64,000 nt of DNA from Tistrella mobilis (GCF_039634785.1 NZ_JBBIAB010000001.1:248001-312000); one strand, 5' to 3'. Shown: positions 1-9,113, numbered from the stretch's first letter. The notes: generated by a model not told the origin, from the letters alone. Made by a program: numbers and translations.

Positions 1-1408
1 CGTCGCGCCGGCGGATGCGGGCCAGCTCCCGAACCGCTTCCAGAAAGGCCCGGCGATCGGCCGGATCGATCCGATAGGCGATGCTGACCAGCACCGGGCC
101 GCGATCGCCCGCAACCGGCGCGGCCGAAACGGGATCGGGCCAGTGGCGCGAGGGGGTGAGATCGTCGGTGCCCGCAGGCAGCTTCACCAGCCGGGCGAGG
201 GCAAGGCCCGCAAGGCTGCCGCCGATGGCGGCGATCACCAGTGCCGGCTCGATCCCGACGCTCTGGGCGACCAGACCCCAGACGGTGGAGCCCGCGGTCA
301 TCGCGCCGAAGAACACCATCAGATAGACCGCAAGACCGCGGGCCCGCACCCAGTCGGGCAGGGTGGACTGGGCCGCGACGTTGAGGGTGGTCAGCACCGC
401 GATCCAGGCCGCCCCCGCCACCGCCAGCGCGCCGGTCGCCGCCCAGCGATCCTGGACCAGCGCCAGGGCAAGGGTGACCAGCGCGGTCATCAGGGTTCCG
501 CCCAGAACCAGGACATGGCCCGGCAGTTTCAGCCGGGGCAGGGCGATGGCGCCCGCCACCGCACCGGCGCCGATCGCGGCCAGCAGCACGCCATATCCCG
601 CGGCATCGACCATCAGCCGTTCCCGGGCGATCAGGGGCAGCAGCGCCCAATAGGCCGAGGCGAAGAGGAAGAAGCCGCCGGCGCGGAGCAGCACCCGGCC
701 GAGCGCGCGGGAGCCGGCAGCATAGCGCAGCCCCGCCCGCATCGCCGGCAGGAAGCTTTCGGGCGGCAGGTCCGAGGTCCGGGCCGGGCGCCGCCAGAGC
801 AGGAACACCCCGACCACCGCCAGATACGAGATGGCGTCGAACAGATAGGCGGCGGCAACGCCCGCGGTGGCGACGATCAACCCGCCGAGTGCCGGGCCGA
901 TCGCCCGCGAGATGTTGAGCCCGAGCGAGTTCAGGGCGACGGCCGGGCGCAGCTCGGCGCGGCCGACCACTTCGGGCACGATCGCCTGGAAGGCCGGGCC
1001 CGACAGGGCGGCACCGGCACCGGCGACCAGGATCAGCGCCAGCAGCAACCCCGGCGACATCAGCCCCAGATGGGCCGAGAGGGTGAGCACGGCGCCCACC
1101 ACCAGCAGCCCCGACTGCACGGTGATCAGCAACCGGCGCCGGTCGACGATGTCGGCCAGCGCACCGGCCGGCACCGAGAGCAGGAAGACCGGCAGGGTGG
1201 TGGCGGCCTGGACCAGCGAGACCAGCAGCGGCGAGGGCGAAAGCTCGGTCATCAGCCAGCCCGAGGCGACATCGCGCACCCAGGTGCCGGTGTTGGAGAC
1301 CAGCGCCGCCAGCCAGATGGCGAGAAACACCCGGTTGCGCAGCGGCGCCCAGGCGCCGGGGGCGCCCGATGCCGCCGCATCGGATGGGTCGGTCCGGGTG
1401 GTGGTCAT
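1..1408 (-). CDS. MFS_3-family transporter (EntS-like), C-terminus cut by window edge
   Basis: Inner-membrane major facilitator permease, read from ATG at 1408 and running off the window at base 1. The visible ~469 residues are mostly hydrophobic, with the family-typical stretch SNTGTWVRDVASGWLM near residue 40 and a cytoplasmic loop motif LADIVDRRRLL. After the membrane part comes a soluble tail (DRGPVLVSIAYRIDPADRRA) resembling the small C-terminal domain found in MFS_3 proteins (PF05977). A good ribosome site (GGGAGA) lies just before the start. It is last in a minus-strand row behind two hydrolase genes, but a very stable hairpin at 1437-1470 separates it from them. Substrate unknown; small-molecule efflux is the family inference. 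Confidence 0.85.
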   Translation of the reverse strand, partial: MTTTRTDPSDAAASGAPGAWAPLRNRVFLAIWLAALVSNTGTWVRDVASGWLMTELSPSPLLVSLVQAATTLPVFLLSVPAGALADIVDRRRLLITVQSGLLVVGAVLTLSAHLGLMSPGLLLALILVAGAGAALSGPAFQAIVPEVVGRAELRPAVALNSLGLNISRAIGPALGGLIVATAGVAAAYLFDAISYLAVVGVFLLWRRPARTSDLPPESFLPAMRAGLRYAAGSRALGRVLLRAGGFFLFASAYWALLPLIARERLMVDAAGYGVLLAAIGAGAVAGAIALPRLKLPGHVLVLGGTLMTALVTLALALVQDRWAATGALAVAGAAWIAVLTTLNVAAQSTLPDWVRARGLAVYLMVFFGAMTAGSTVWGLVAQSVGIEPALVIAAIGGSLAGLALARLVKLPAGTDDLTPSRHWPDPVSAAPVAGDRGPVLVSIAYRIDPADRRAFLEAVRELARIRRRD

Positions 1409-1436
1409 GGGCTCCGTCTCCCTTCGGGAAGAAGAC

Positions 1437-1470
1437 GGGCCGGCCGGGGCTTGCGGCCCCCGGCCGGCCC
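1437..1470 (-). terminator. GC-only 13-bp hairpin between hydrolase and MFS genes
   Basis: GGGCCGGCCGGGG (1437-1449) pairs perfectly with 1458-1470 around an 8-nt loop. On the minus strand it is followed by a pyrimidine-rich GTCTTCTTCC, so it could act as a terminator or partial attenuator before the MFS gene. The T tract is imperfect. Confidence 0.5.
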
Positions 1471-1478
1471 GGGATGGC

Positions 1479-1512
1479 TCAGGCGGCGTCGGGCGTCAGG
1501 CGGCGTCGGGCG
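1479..1512. repeat. 17-bp tandem duplication after the isochorismatase-like gene
   Basis: Two perfect copies of TCAGGCGGCGTCGGGCG (1479-1495 and 1496-1512), 10 bp past the stop of the minus-strand gene ending at 1522. On the minus strand each copy carries a TGA. It resembles other stop-associated duplications in this window. Confidence 0.8.
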
Positions 1513-1521
1513 CGGGGAGCG

Positions 1522-2235
1522 TCACGCCGGCTTGAACGGGGTCGCGGGCACATGGGTCGCCGGCACCGGATCGAGGGTGGGGCCGTGGGTCACCCGCTCC
1601 GGCGCGCCATGGACCATGGTGTAGGCATAGTCGACACCCATGCCATAGGCACCCGAATGCTCTTTCACGATCGAGATCACCGCGTCATAGGTCTCCTTGC
1701 GGGCCCAGTCGCGCTGCCATTCCAGCAGCACCTGCTGCCAGGTCACCGGCACCACGCCGGCCTGGATCAGCCGCTGCATGGCATAGTCGTGGGCCGCCTT
1801 GCTGGTCCCGCCCGAGGCATCCTCGACCATGTAGATCTCGTAGCCGCCGTCGAGCATCGCCGAGAGGGCGAAAGTGGTGTTGCAGACCTCGGTCCAGAGC
1901 CCCGAGACCACGATCTTGCGGCGCCCGGCCGCCGCCAGCGCGTCACGGACCTTCTGGTCGTCCCAGGAGTTCATCGAGGTGCGCTCCAGGATCGGCTGTT
2001 CGGGGAAGACCGACAGCAGTTCCGGGTAGGTGTGGCCCGAAAAGCCCAGCGTTTCGACCGAGGTGATGGTGGTCGGCACCCCGAAGACCTTCGCCGCCTT
2101 TGCCAGGCCGACGACATTGTTCTTCAGCACCTGGCGGTCGATGGACTGCACGCCGAAAGCCATCTGCGGCTGCTGGTCGATGAAGATGAGCTGGCTGTTC
2201 TGGGGGGTGAGGACTTCGAGCTTCGCGTTCGACAT
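1522..2235 (-). CDS. isochorismatase-like hydrolase, YcaC type
   Basis: 237-residue cysteine hydrolase of the isochorismatase fold. Asp20 (LIFIDQQ) and Cys118 (GLWTEVCNTTFAL) fit the catalytic Asp and Cys. The position usually holding Lys reads ERTSMNSW, with Arg as in the YcaC subgroup. The C-terminus is longer than E. coli YcaC by about 30 residues. It lies 56 bp downstream of a chloroperoxidase-like alpha/beta hydrolase on the same strand, and that pair is probably co-transcribed. The natural substrate of YcaC-type enzymes is unknown, so no reaction is assigned. Confidence 0.85.
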   Translation of the reverse strand: MSNAKLEVLTPQNSQLIFIDQQPQMAFGVQSIDRQVLKNNVVGLAKAAKVFGVPTTITSVETLGFSGHTYPELLSVFPEQPILERTSMNSWDDQKVRDALAAAGRRKIVVSGLWTEVCNTTFALSAMLDGGYEIYMVEDASGGTSKAAHDYAMQRLIQAGVVPVTWQQVLLEWQRDWARKETYDAVISIVKEHSGAYGMGVDYAYTMVHGAPERVTHGPTLDPVPATHVPATPFKPA

Positions 2236-2291
2236 GACCGTGGTCTCCTGATTTTTTCTGTCGGATGGGGTCGGGACAGGCGGGGTGGGGC

Positions 2292-3122
2292 TCAGCTCTG
2301 CAGGAAGGCGAGCATGTCGTGGTTCAGGCGGTCGGCATGGGTGTCGGTGATGCCGTGGGGGCCGCCTTCGTAGACCTTCAGTTCGGCATGGGGCACCAGG
2401 CGCTTCGAGGCCCGGCCGGCGGCGTCGATCGGCACGATCTGGTCGTCGTCGCCATGAACGATGAGCGTCGGCCGGTCGAACTTCTTCAGGTCTTCGGTGA
2501 AATCGGTTTCCGAGAAGGCCTTGATCGAGTCGAAGGTGTTCTTGTGGCCGCCGGTCATGCCCTGGAACCAGAAGGCGTCGATCATGCCCTGCGACGGCGT
2601 GGCGCCCGGCCGGTTGAAGCCGAAGAAGGGGCCTGAGGCGATGTCCTGGTAGAGCTTCGACCGGTCGGCCAGGCTGCCGGCGCGGATCCCGTCGAAGACC
2701 TCGATCGGCAAGCCACCGGGGTTCGCTTCGGTCTTCAGCATCAGCGGCGGCACCGCCGAGATCAGGCCCAGCTTCGCGACCCGACCGGTGCCGTGGCGGC
2801 CGACATAGCGGGTGATCTCGCCCCCGCCGGTCGAGAAGCCGAAGAGCGACACCTCGTGCAGGTCCAGGGCCTGGATCAGCTGGGCGAGGTCGTCGGCATA
2901 GTGGTCCATGTCGTTGCCGTCCCAGGGCTGGCTGGACCGGCCATGGCCGCGGCGGTCATGGGCGATGACCCGGTAGCCGGCATCGGCCAGGAACATCGCC
3001 TGGCGGTCCCAGCTGTCCGCATTCAGCGGCCAGCCATGGCTCAGGATCACCACCGGCCCGTCCTTCGGGCCCCAATCCTTGTAGTGGATCTCGACATTGT
3101 CGCGGGTCAGGATGCTGGGCAT
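2292..3122 (-). CDS. alpha/beta hydrolase, non-haem chloroperoxidase-like
   Basis: 276-residue alpha/beta hydrolase. The oxyanion region is [12 protein letters not shown] near residue 28, the nucleophile elbow is GFSTGGGE with Ser97, the acid Asp is in [10 protein letters not shown] and the His in [10 protein letters not shown]. Length and motifs match cofactor-free haloperoxidase/arylesterase proteins. The start chosen is ATG at 3122, preceded by AGGGGAAAA; an upstream extension to 3269 is open but lacks family similarity. It is first gene of a probable operon with the isochorismatase-like gene. In vivo substrate unknown. Confidence 0.85.
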   Translation of the reverse strand: MPSILTRDNVEIHYKDWGPKDGPVVILSHGWPLNADSWDRQAMFLADAGYRVIAHDRRGHGRSSQPWDGNDMDHYADDLAQLIQALDLHEVSLFGFSTGGGEITRYVGRHGTGRVAKLGLISAVPPLMLKTEANPGGLPIEVFDGIRAGSLADRSKLYQDIASGPFFGFNRPGATPSQGMIDAFWFQGMTGGHKNTFDSIKAFSETDFTEDLKKFDRPTLIVHGDDDQIVPIDAAGRASKRLVPHAELKVYEGGPHGITDTHADRLNHDMLAFLQS

Positions 3123-3497
3123 GACACGTTTTCCCCTGAAGAAGCGCAGACCGGTCCCGTTGCGGCCGTGAAGGTTCTGCGGCCGGAGGCATGATCTGGG
3201 TGATGTTTCTTTGAGCGGAGAGGCCGGATCCCTGAAGTCCCGGCCATGTTCCCGGCCGGTCGGGATCAAAAATCTTCTGTGCGAGAGGCAGCCCCGGAAG
3301 ACGTATGTCTCAGTTCTGTTGCGTCTTCGGGTCTGTCTCGTCGTCGTTTCGTGTCTTCAGAATAGCCGGATGGCATGAAACTGCAAATTGCGATGCTGCA
3401 AGACGATCCTTGCAGAAATGCCGTCGAACCCCGCTCCCCCATTGCCCGAACGCAAACGGCCCGCACCCCATGATCGGGGACGCGGGCCGCAGAAGGA
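3123..3497. other. intergenic stretch without a gene; one hairpin
   Basis: No convincing coding signal in either strand. It should hold the promoter of the leftward hydrolase operon, but no clear -35/-10 pair stands out. Near its right end CGGCCCGC (3457-3464) pairs with GCGGGCCG (3482-3489), with an inner CCCC/GGGG pairing, so the RNA would fold on either strand. The repeat block starts right after. Confidence 0.6.
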
Positions 3498-3834
3498 CCA
3501 CAGGATCAGACGTCAGAGACAAGCCCCGCACCCGCACACCTCGTGCGGGTGCAAGCCGCCATTGCGGCGGCGGCCAAGGGCGCGGTAGCGCCCGCCCGGC
3601 GAGGGCCAAACAGACTCCCGCCATTGCGGCGGCGGCCAAGGGTGCGGAGCACCCGCCCGGCGAGGGCCAAACAGACTCCCGCCATTGAGGCGGCGGCCAA
3701 GGGTGCAGAGCACCCGCCCGGCGAGGGCCACAGGATCAGACGTCAGAGACAAGCCCCGCACCCGCACACCTCGTGCGGGTGCAAGCCGCCATTGAGGCGG
3801 CGGCCAAGGGCGCGGAGCGCCCGCCCGGCGAGGG
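3498..3834. repeat. structured compound repeat block (61-bp units inside a 230-bp duplication)
   Basis: Four near-identical ~49-bp cores lie at 3557-3605, 3618-3666, 3679-3727 and 3787-3834; the first three have a 61-bp period. A longer 5' unit starting CCACAGGATCAG occurs at 3498 and again 230 bp later at 3728. Inside that unit is a perfect 10-bp inverted repeat GCACCCGCAC/GTGCGGGTGC (3528-3552 and 3758-3782). The cores also contain self-complementary GGGTGC/GCACCC-type pairs. The block ends 7 bp from the stop of the leftward GNAT gene. Function unknown; REP-like or degenerate terminator array are possible readings. Confidence 0.9.
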
Positions 3835-3840
3835 ACCAAA

Positions 3841-4293
3841 CTAAAGACTCTTCCTGTACTGCACGAAGCCCGACCGGTCGGCGACCTTGTCGTAGAGCTG
3901 CATGGCGGTGGTGTTGGTTTCGTGCGTCAGCCAGTAGACCCGGGCGCAGCCGGCGGCCCGGGCGATATCGTAGACATGGGCGATCAGCCGGCGGCCCGCA
4001 CCGCTGCCGCGGATGTCGGCGGCGACGAACAGGTCCTGAAGGTAGCAATAGTCGCCGGTGGTCCAGCAGGAGCGGTGGCGGATGTGATGAACCAGCCCGA
4101 CCGCGCGATCGCCCTGCCAGGCGAGGGCGCCGCCCATGGGCTCGGCCGGGTCGAGCAGCCGCGCCCAGGTGACGGCCGAGACATCGTCGGGAATATCGAC
4201 CTGATAGAAACGCTGATAGCCGCGCCAGAGCGGCATCCAGGCGGCGTGATCGGCCGGCCCGATCGGCCGGATGACGATATTGGTCGTGGTCAT
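3841..4293 (-). CDS. GNAT family N-acetyltransferase
   Basis: 150-residue single-domain GNAT. The acetyl-CoA binding motif is LFVAADIRGSGAGRRLI around residues 91-107, followed by YWLTHETNTTAMQLYDKV, the usual last strand/helix. ATG at 4293 is 4 bp after the stop of the EamA gene, so it is co-transcribed as the third gene behind a RimJ-like GNAT and an EamA transporter. Its stop codon sits beside the repeat block. Substrate unknown, probably an amine or amino acid. Confidence 0.88.
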   Translation of the reverse strand: MTTTNIVIRPIGPADHAAWMPLWRGYQRFYQVDIPDDVSAVTWARLLDPAEPMGGALAWQGDRAVGLVHHIRHRSCWTTGDYCYLQDLFVAADIRGSGAGRRLIAHVYDIARAAGCARVYWLTHETNTTAMQLYDKVADRSGFVQYRKSL

Positions 4294-4297
4294 GGGG

Positions 4298-5221
4298 TCA
4301 GGGCCTCGAACGGGAGCGGGAGGGGAGGGTTGCGGGGGCCAGGGCCGCCAGGGCCGCAAGCGAGATGAGGGCGAAGCCGGCGAGATCGGTGGCGGCGGGC
4401 CGCTCGCCGAGCAGCAGCACCGAGGCGACCACCCCCACCGCCGGAACCAGCAGGGTGCCGAGCCCGGCAACGCTGGCCGGCAGCCGGGCCACGGCCTGGA
4501 ACCAGAGCAGATAGGCCAGCGCCGAGCCGATCAGGGTGTTGTAGGCAAGGCCCAGCGCCGGCAGCAGATGCAGCCCGTCGCCCATATCCGCCCCGTCGAG
4601 CAGGAAGCCCAGCGTCACCGCCGCGGTGCCGGCCACCAGCTGCCAGGCGGCGATCGCGATCGGATGGCCCTGGATCCGCGCCCGTTTGAGCCAGACCGTC
4701 CCCGCCGCCCAGCTGACGGCGGAGCCGAGCGCGAAGATCACCCCCGGCGGCAGGCCGCCCGCCATCAGCGGCTGCATCAGCACGGCGAGGCCGGCCACCC
4801 CCAGAACGAGGGCGGCGATCCGCCGCCGGTCCAGCCGCTCGCCCAGGAACAGGCAGGCGAGCGCCGTTGCCCAGATCGGCATGGTATAGGCACAGATCGC
4901 CGTGCGGCTGGTCGAGGTGCCGAGCTGGGCGAAGGCCGCAAGGATGCCGAAGCCGCCGGTGTTGAGCAGGCCGGCGATGGCCAGATCCAGGCGCTGGCGG
5001 CGGCCTTCGATCCTGAGGCTGACGCCCTGCCTGCGGGCCACCGCCATCAGCACGGCGGCGGCGCAGCCGAATGACACCACGCGCAGCGCCCAGGGCGACA
5101 GGTCCTGAAGCGCCAGCCGGCCCGCCGGCCAGTTCAGCCCCCAGACCACCGTCACCAGCAGCATCGAGGCGCGGGCGGCAAGGTCGGTGCGCGGGCTTCC
5201 GGCCCCGGCCGCCGTGGTCAC
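4298..5221 (-). CDS. EamA/DMT family transporter
   Basis: 307-residue inner-membrane protein with about ten hydrophobic helices in two homologous halves, typical of RhaT/EamA drug/metabolite transporters (VVWGLNWPAGRLAL at the start, IGSALAYLLWF and LGERPAATDLAG in the second half). The start is taken as GTG at 5221, which overlaps the stop of the preceding gene as GTGA; an ATG some 20 codons inside is the alternative. It is middle gene of a GNAT-EamA-GNAT operon facing a MocR regulator. Likely exports a metabolite or amino acid; substrate not predictable. Confidence 0.88.
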   Translation of the reverse strand: MTTAAGAGSPRTDLAARASMLLVTVVWGLNWPAGRLALQDLSPWALRVVSFGCAAAVLMAVARRQGVSLRIEGRRQRLDLAIAGLLNTGGFGILAAFAQLGTSTSRTAICAYTMPIWATALACLFLGERLDRRRIAALVLGVAGLAVLMQPLMAGGLPPGVIFALGSAVSWAAGTVWLKRARIQGHPIAIAAWQLVAGTAAVTLGFLLDGADMGDGLHLLPALGLAYNTLIGSALAYLLWFQAVARLPASVAGLGTLLVPAVGVVASVLLLGERPAATDLAGFALISLAALAALAPATLPSRSRSRP

Positions 5222-5922
5222 GAGACGCCGAGCCGGGTGCGCTGCCGGCCCTCCGCATCGAAATTGGCCGGGTCGAGCCAGGCCAGATAGCGGGGCTTCA
5301 GCCGCGACCAGTCGCCGTCGGTCATGCCGAACCAGGCCGTGTCGCGATTGGCGCCCTTCACCACCATGTGCTGGCGGAAGATGCCTTCGAAGGCGAAGCC
5401 GAAGCGTTCGGCCGCCCGCCGGGACGGGGCGTTGGCGGCATTGCACTTCCATTCGAAGCGGCGATAGCCCATCCGGAAGATCAGGTCGGCGAACAGGAAC
5501 AGCGCCTCGGTCGCAACCCGGCTTCGGGCGATCGCCGGCCCCCACAGAATGTTGCCGATCTCGATCACGCCATGGGTGGTGTCGATCCGCATCAGCGCCT
5601 GGCGGCCCTCGGCGCGGCCGGTCGCGCGGTCGATCACCGCAAAGAACAGCGGATCGGTCTTCGCCTGCGCCGCCTCTGCCCAGGCCTGAAAGGATGCCGC
5701 GTCCACGGGCGGTTCCTCGAACAGATAGCGGAAGCGCGCCTCCGCCCCCGGGGCGGCCGAGGCCGCGAACAGCGCCGCCGCATGGGTGGCGGCCTCCAGC
5801 GGTTCAAGCCGGGCATAGCGCCCCTCGATCGGTGCCCGGTCGGGGCGCGGCACGCCCGCCCAGGCCGAAAGATCGCGGGAGCCGGAAAGATCGGGAGCGG
5901 TGGTCTGGTCGGTGGCGGTCAT
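5218..5922 (-). CDS. GNAT acetyltransferase, RimJ/RimL type
   Basis: 234-residue acetyltransferase. Family features are the N-terminal RYARLEPLEAATHAAAL, the central GVIEIGNILWGPAIARSRVATEAL (acetyl-CoA site region) and RRFEWKCNAANAPSRRAAERFGFAFEG at the C-terminal half, as in proteins acetylating ribosomal protein N-termini or small molecules. The start at 5922 was chosen over an extension to 5994 because similarity begins near there; its ribosome site is weak. First gene of the leftward operon, divergent from the MocR regulator 115 bp away, which may control it. Confidence 0.85.
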   Translation of the reverse strand: MTATDQTTAPDLSGSRDLSAWAGVPRPDRAPIEGRYARLEPLEAATHAAALFAASAAPGAEARFRYLFEEPPVDAASFQAWAEAAQAKTDPLFFAVIDRATGRAEGRQALMRIDTTHGVIEIGNILWGPAIARSRVATEALFLFADLIFRMGYRRFEWKCNAANAPSRRAAERFGFAFEGIFRQHMVVKGANRDTAWFGMTDGDWSRLKPRYLAWLDPANFDAEGRQRTRLGVS

Positions 5923-6037
5923 GGCGCAAGCGTTCCACAGAATGATCCGGTTTCTGGAAATTGCGCCGCCGACAGGTCCGATGTAAACGTCCACTTCCGG
6001 AATATCCGGCAGACCAATCGTGAAGGGGAGGGTGGCA

Positions 6038-7441
6038 ATGGCGGCGATACCGGCCTGGCTGGCGCTGGACCGTGCGGCCGGTGATCTGGAGGGGCAGATC
6101 TATCGCAGCCTCCGCGACCGGATTCTCGACGGCCGGCTGACCGCGCCGCAAAGCCTGCCGCCCAGCCGGGCGCTGGCCGCGGCGCTGGGTGTCGCCCGCT
6201 CCACCGTGGTCAACGCCTATGACCGGCTGAAGGCCGAGGGCTATCTGGAGGGGCGCGCCGGCTCCGCCACCCGGGTGGCGGCGGTGGTGCCGCGCCCGGC
6301 GGCGCCGGCGGCCGCAACCGCCATTGCCCCCCTGCCGGGGGCCGGTGCGCCGCGCCGCCGCTTCTCGCCCGGTGTGCCCGACCTCGGATCCTTCCCCTAT
6401 GCCGACTGGGCGGCCTGTCTCAGGGCGGCGGCGCGATCGGTCCGCGCCACCGATCTGGGCTATGCCGGCACCGCCGGCCTGCCGGAGCTGCGCGCCCTGA
6501 TCGTCGACCATGTCGCGGCGGTGCGCGGCGTTTCGGCCACGCCCGAACGGGTGCTGATCCTGCCCTCCACCCGCGCGGCGGTCGACCTGCTCGCCCGGGT
6601 GCTGCTGCCGCCGGGCGGCACGGTCTGGATGGAGGAGCCGGGCTATGCCTCGGCGCGGGCGGTGTTTCAGGCGGCAGGTGCCCGGCTGGTGCCGGTCGCC
6701 TGCGATGCCCAGGGGATCGATGTCGCCGCCGCCGCGGGCGCACCGCCGCCCGGGCTGATCTACACCACCCCCTCGCACCAGTATCCGACCGGCGTCACCA
6801 TGACCCTGCCGCGCCGGCTGGCCCTGCTCGATCTGGCCCGCATCTCGGGGGCCGTGGTGGTGGAAGACGATTACGACAGCGAGTTCCACTATGCCGGCCA
6901 CCCGATCGCCGCCCTGCAGGGCATCGACCGGGCCGGGGTGGTGGTCTATCTCGGCACCTTCTCTAAAACCCTGGCCCCGGGGCTTCGCGTCGCCTATCTG
7001 ATCGCCCCGCCCGCCCTGCTGCCGGCGCTGGCAGAGGCCCATCGCCGCGGCGGTGCCGCGGTGTCGGGCCATGTTCAGGCGGCACTTGCCCGCTTCATGC
7101 GCGACGGAAGGCTGCGCGCCCATCTCAGGCGGATGATCCCGGCCTATGCCGAACGCCGGGCCGCGGTCACCGCGGCCCTGGAGGCCCGCCTCGGCCATCT
7201 GCTGGTCACCGGCCCCGCGGCAGAGGGCGGGCTGCAGCTGGCCAGCTGGTTCCGCGACCCCGCCACCGACGATGCCGCCGCCGCCCGCCGGCTTGCCGCC
7301 GAAGGCTATGGCCCCGAGCCGATGTCGGGCTTCCATCTGGGCCCGCCCCGGCCGGGCCTGCTGTTCGGCATCGCCGATGTCGACCCCGCCCGCATCGATG
7401 CCGCCATGACCCGGATCGCGGCGATTCTGGGCGGCCGCTAG
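6038..7441 (+). CDS. MocR/PdxR-type regulator (GntR HTH + aminotransferase fold)
   Basis: 467-residue transcription factor. Residues ~15-80 form a GntR winged helix (LPPSRALAAALGVARSTVVNAYDRLKAEGYL) and the rest is a fold-type I aminotransferase domain. The PLP lysine is Lys310 in LGTFSKTLAPGLR, with EDDYDSEFHY upstream. ATG 6038 is preferred over GTG 6020 because AAGGGGAGG precedes it. Divergent to the GNAT-EamA-GNAT operon, so it is the likely regulator of that operon, sensing PLP or an amino compound. Its stop overlaps that of the convergent LysR gene. Confidence 0.9.
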   Translation: MAAIPAWLALDRAAGDLEGQIYRSLRDRILDGRLTAPQSLPPSRALAAALGVARSTVVNAYDRLKAEGYLEGRAGSATRVAAVVPRPAAPAAATAIAPLPGAGAPRRRFSPGVPDLGSFPYADWAACLRAAARSVRATDLGYAGTAGLPELRALIVDHVAAVRGVSATPERVLILPSTRAAVDLLARVLLPPGGTVWMEEPGYASARAVFQAAGARLVPVACDAQGIDVAAAAGAPPPGLIYTTPSHQYPTGVTMTLPRRLALLDLARISGAVVVEDDYDSEFHYAGHPIAALQGIDRAGVVVYLGTFSKTLAPGLRVAYLIAPPALLPALAEAHRRGGAAVSGHVQAALARFMRDGRLRAHLRRMIPAYAERRAAVTAALEARLGHLLVTGPAAEGGLQLASWFRDPATDDAAAARRLAAEGYGPEPMSGFHLGPPRPGLLFGIADVDPARIDAAMTRIAAILGGR

Positions 7442-8370
7442 CCACCCCCTTCGATGCCACGCCCCTCAATGAACGGCCGGCGCTTCGTCAGCGCCGCCGC
7501 GCAATACTCCAGGAAGACATGCACCCGGCCGGATTTGCGCAGATCCGGATGGGTCAGCAGCCAGAGCCCGTCCGACAGCGCCTCGTCTGCCGGGCCCAGG
7601 CGGGCGAGATCGGGCAGGGCATCGCCCACCAGGCAGGGCAGCCAGCCGGCGCCCAGCCCCGCGGCCAGCGTCGCCGCCATGCCCTGTACCGTGTTGGTCC
7701 GGAACACGATCCGTTCCGCCGGCACCCGGACCTCGAGATGGCGGTTGGCCTTCAGCCCGGCCAGTTCGTCGCAATAGGCGGCCCAGGCAAGATCGTCGGG
7801 CACGTGCCCGCCCGCCTCGTCATGGGCACGGCGCTGGCGATAGGGCGCCCAGGCGATGCGCGCCACCCGCCGGCCGACCAGGTTTTCGGGCGGGTCGTCG
7901 GTCGCGCGCAGCGCCACGTCGCTTTCGCCGCGGGCAAGGTTGAGCGCGCCGTTGCCGACCACCACCTCCACCCGGGCCCCCGGATGCAGCGCGGTGAAGC
8001 CGGCCAGCACCGGCGGCAGCAGCCAGGTTGCGAAAGTGTCGCTGGTCGCGATCCGGATCTCGCCCGCCTCGTCCTGGTCCTGACCGGTGATCCGGCGGGT
8101 GACCGAGACGATGTCGACCTCCAGCCGCTGGGCCAGCGCCACCAGTTCTTCCCCCGCCGGGGTCGGGATATAGCCGCTGCGCCGGCGTTCGAACAGCGGC
8201 CGGTCGAGCACGGCCTCGATCTCGCCCAGGCGGCGGAAGGCGGTGGAGGTGTTGATGCCGATCCGGCCGGCCGCCGCCGCCAGGTTGCCGGCTTCCCCGA
8301 TCACCTTCACGATGCGCAGATCGTCCCAGGACAGTTTTTTCAGCGGGTCGTTCAAGGGCGGGTCTCGCAT
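7438..8370 (-). CDS. LysR-family transcriptional regulator
   Basis: 310-residue LysR protein. An N-terminal winged HTH at ~15-75 ([44 protein letters not shown]) is followed by a periplasmic-binding-like effector domain. ATG 8370 was chosen; an upstream extension to 8430 adds a poorly conserved tail. It is divergent from hisB, separated by 137 bp holding three GAATTT words. Target unknown; autoregulation is usual for the family. The stop codon overlaps the MocR stop tail to tail. Confidence 0.9.
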   Translation of the reverse strand: MRDPPLNDPLKKLSWDDLRIVKVIGEAGNLAAAAGRIGINTSTAFRRLGEIEAVLDRPLFERRRSGYIPTPAGEELVALAQRLEVDIVSVTRRITGQDQDEAGEIRIATSDTFATWLLPPVLAGFTALHPGARVEVVVGNGALNLARGESDVALRATDDPPENLVGRRVARIAWAPYRQRRAHDEAGGHVPDDLAWAAYCDELAGLKANRHLEVRVPAERIVFRTNTVQGMAATLAAGLGAGWLPCLVGDALPDLARLGPADEALSDGLWLLTHPDLRKSGRVHVFLEYCAAALTKRRPFIEGRGIEGGG

Positions 8371-8415
8371 CGCAGACGGGTCACCCGCATCATAGCGCGC
8401 CCTGCGGCTGCCTGC

Positions 8416-8469
8416 GAATTTGCACCGCAACGAATTTCAATTGGGTTTTCCCGCGGAATTTCATACATC
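8416..8469 (+). promoter_or_regulatory. candidate his operon promoter with GAATTT repeats
   Basis: GAATTT occurs at 8416, 8432 and 8456. TTGGGT (8441-8446), a 17-bp spacer and TACATC (8464-8469) form a weak sigma-70-like pair placed 38 bp before hisB. The repeats lie in the LysR/hisB divergent gap and could be a LysR operator. This is pattern matching only. Confidence 0.35.
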
Positions 8470-8507
8470 TACACCGCACCTGCGGCGACGACCCCAGTGG
8501 AGACGAG

Positions 8508-9113
8508 ATGAGCGAGCGCACCGCCACGATCACGCGCAACACCCGTGAGACCCGGATTTCCGTGACCGTCGATCTCGACGGCCAGGGCCGCTATGACGTG
8601 AAGACCGGCATCGGCTTTCTCGACCACATGCTGGAACAGCTTTCGCGCCATGGCCTGATCGACCTCACCGTGCGTGCCGAAGGCGACCTGCATATCGATT
8701 TCCACCACACCACCGAGGATACCGGCATCGCCATCGGCGAGGCGGTGGCGAAGGCGCTGGGCGACCGGCGCGGCATCACCCGCTACGCCCATGCCTATAT
8801 CCCGATGGACGAGACCCTGACCCGGGTGGCACTCGACCTGTCCAACCGGCCCTATCTGATCTGGAAGGTGAATTTCACCCGCGACAAGTTGGGCGAGATG
8901 GACACCGAGCTGTTCAAGGAGTGGTTCCAGGCCTTCGCCCAGGCGGCCGGGGTAACGCTGCACGTGGAAAATCTCTACGGCGAGAACAATCACCATATCG
9001 TCGAGTCGTGCTATAAGGGTCTGGCCCGGGCGCTGCGCCAGGCGATCTCGATCGACCCGCGCGCGGCCGGCTCGGTGCCCTCGACCAAGGGCGTGCTCGG
9101 CGGCTCGCTCTGA
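8508..9113 (+). CDS. hisB: imidazoleglycerol-phosphate dehydratase
   Basis: 201-residue cytosolic enzyme for the sixth step of histidine synthesis: IGP to imidazole acetol phosphate. The metal-binding signatures are present: [13 protein letters not shown] (His40, His48), [10 protein letters not shown] (residues 66-75) and [18 protein letters not shown]. It is the stand-alone form, without the phosphatase domain of enterobacteria. First gene of hisB-DUF2628-hisH-hisA-hisF-hisI-hisE, an order usual in alphaproteobacteria. Confidence 0.97.
   Translation: MSERTATITRNTRETRISVTVDLDGQGRYDVKTGIGFLDHMLEQLSRHGLIDLTVRAEGDLHIDFHHTTEDTGIAIGEAVAKALGDRRGITRYAHAYIPMDETLTRVALDLSNRPYLIWKVNFTRDKLGEMDTELFKEWFQAFAQAAGVTLHVENLYGENNHHIVESCYKGLARALRQAISIDPRAAGSVPSTKGVLGGSL

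Noticed and set aside
143-1624. 493-residue plus-strand ORF over the MFS gene
   Set aside because: Arg/Gly/Pro-rich antisense shadow; the minus strand encodes a clear MFS permease with a ribosome site.
3498-3834. CRISPR array
   Set aside because: Repeats are 49-61 bp, nearly contiguous, with no unique spacers and no cas genes.
3498-3834. Integron attC array
   Set aside because: No R/L box pairs, no cassettes between repeats, no integrase in the window.
8955-8970. GCACGTGGAAA in hisB as a parS site
   Set aside because: Only half the parS palindrome matches; the other arm is unrelated.
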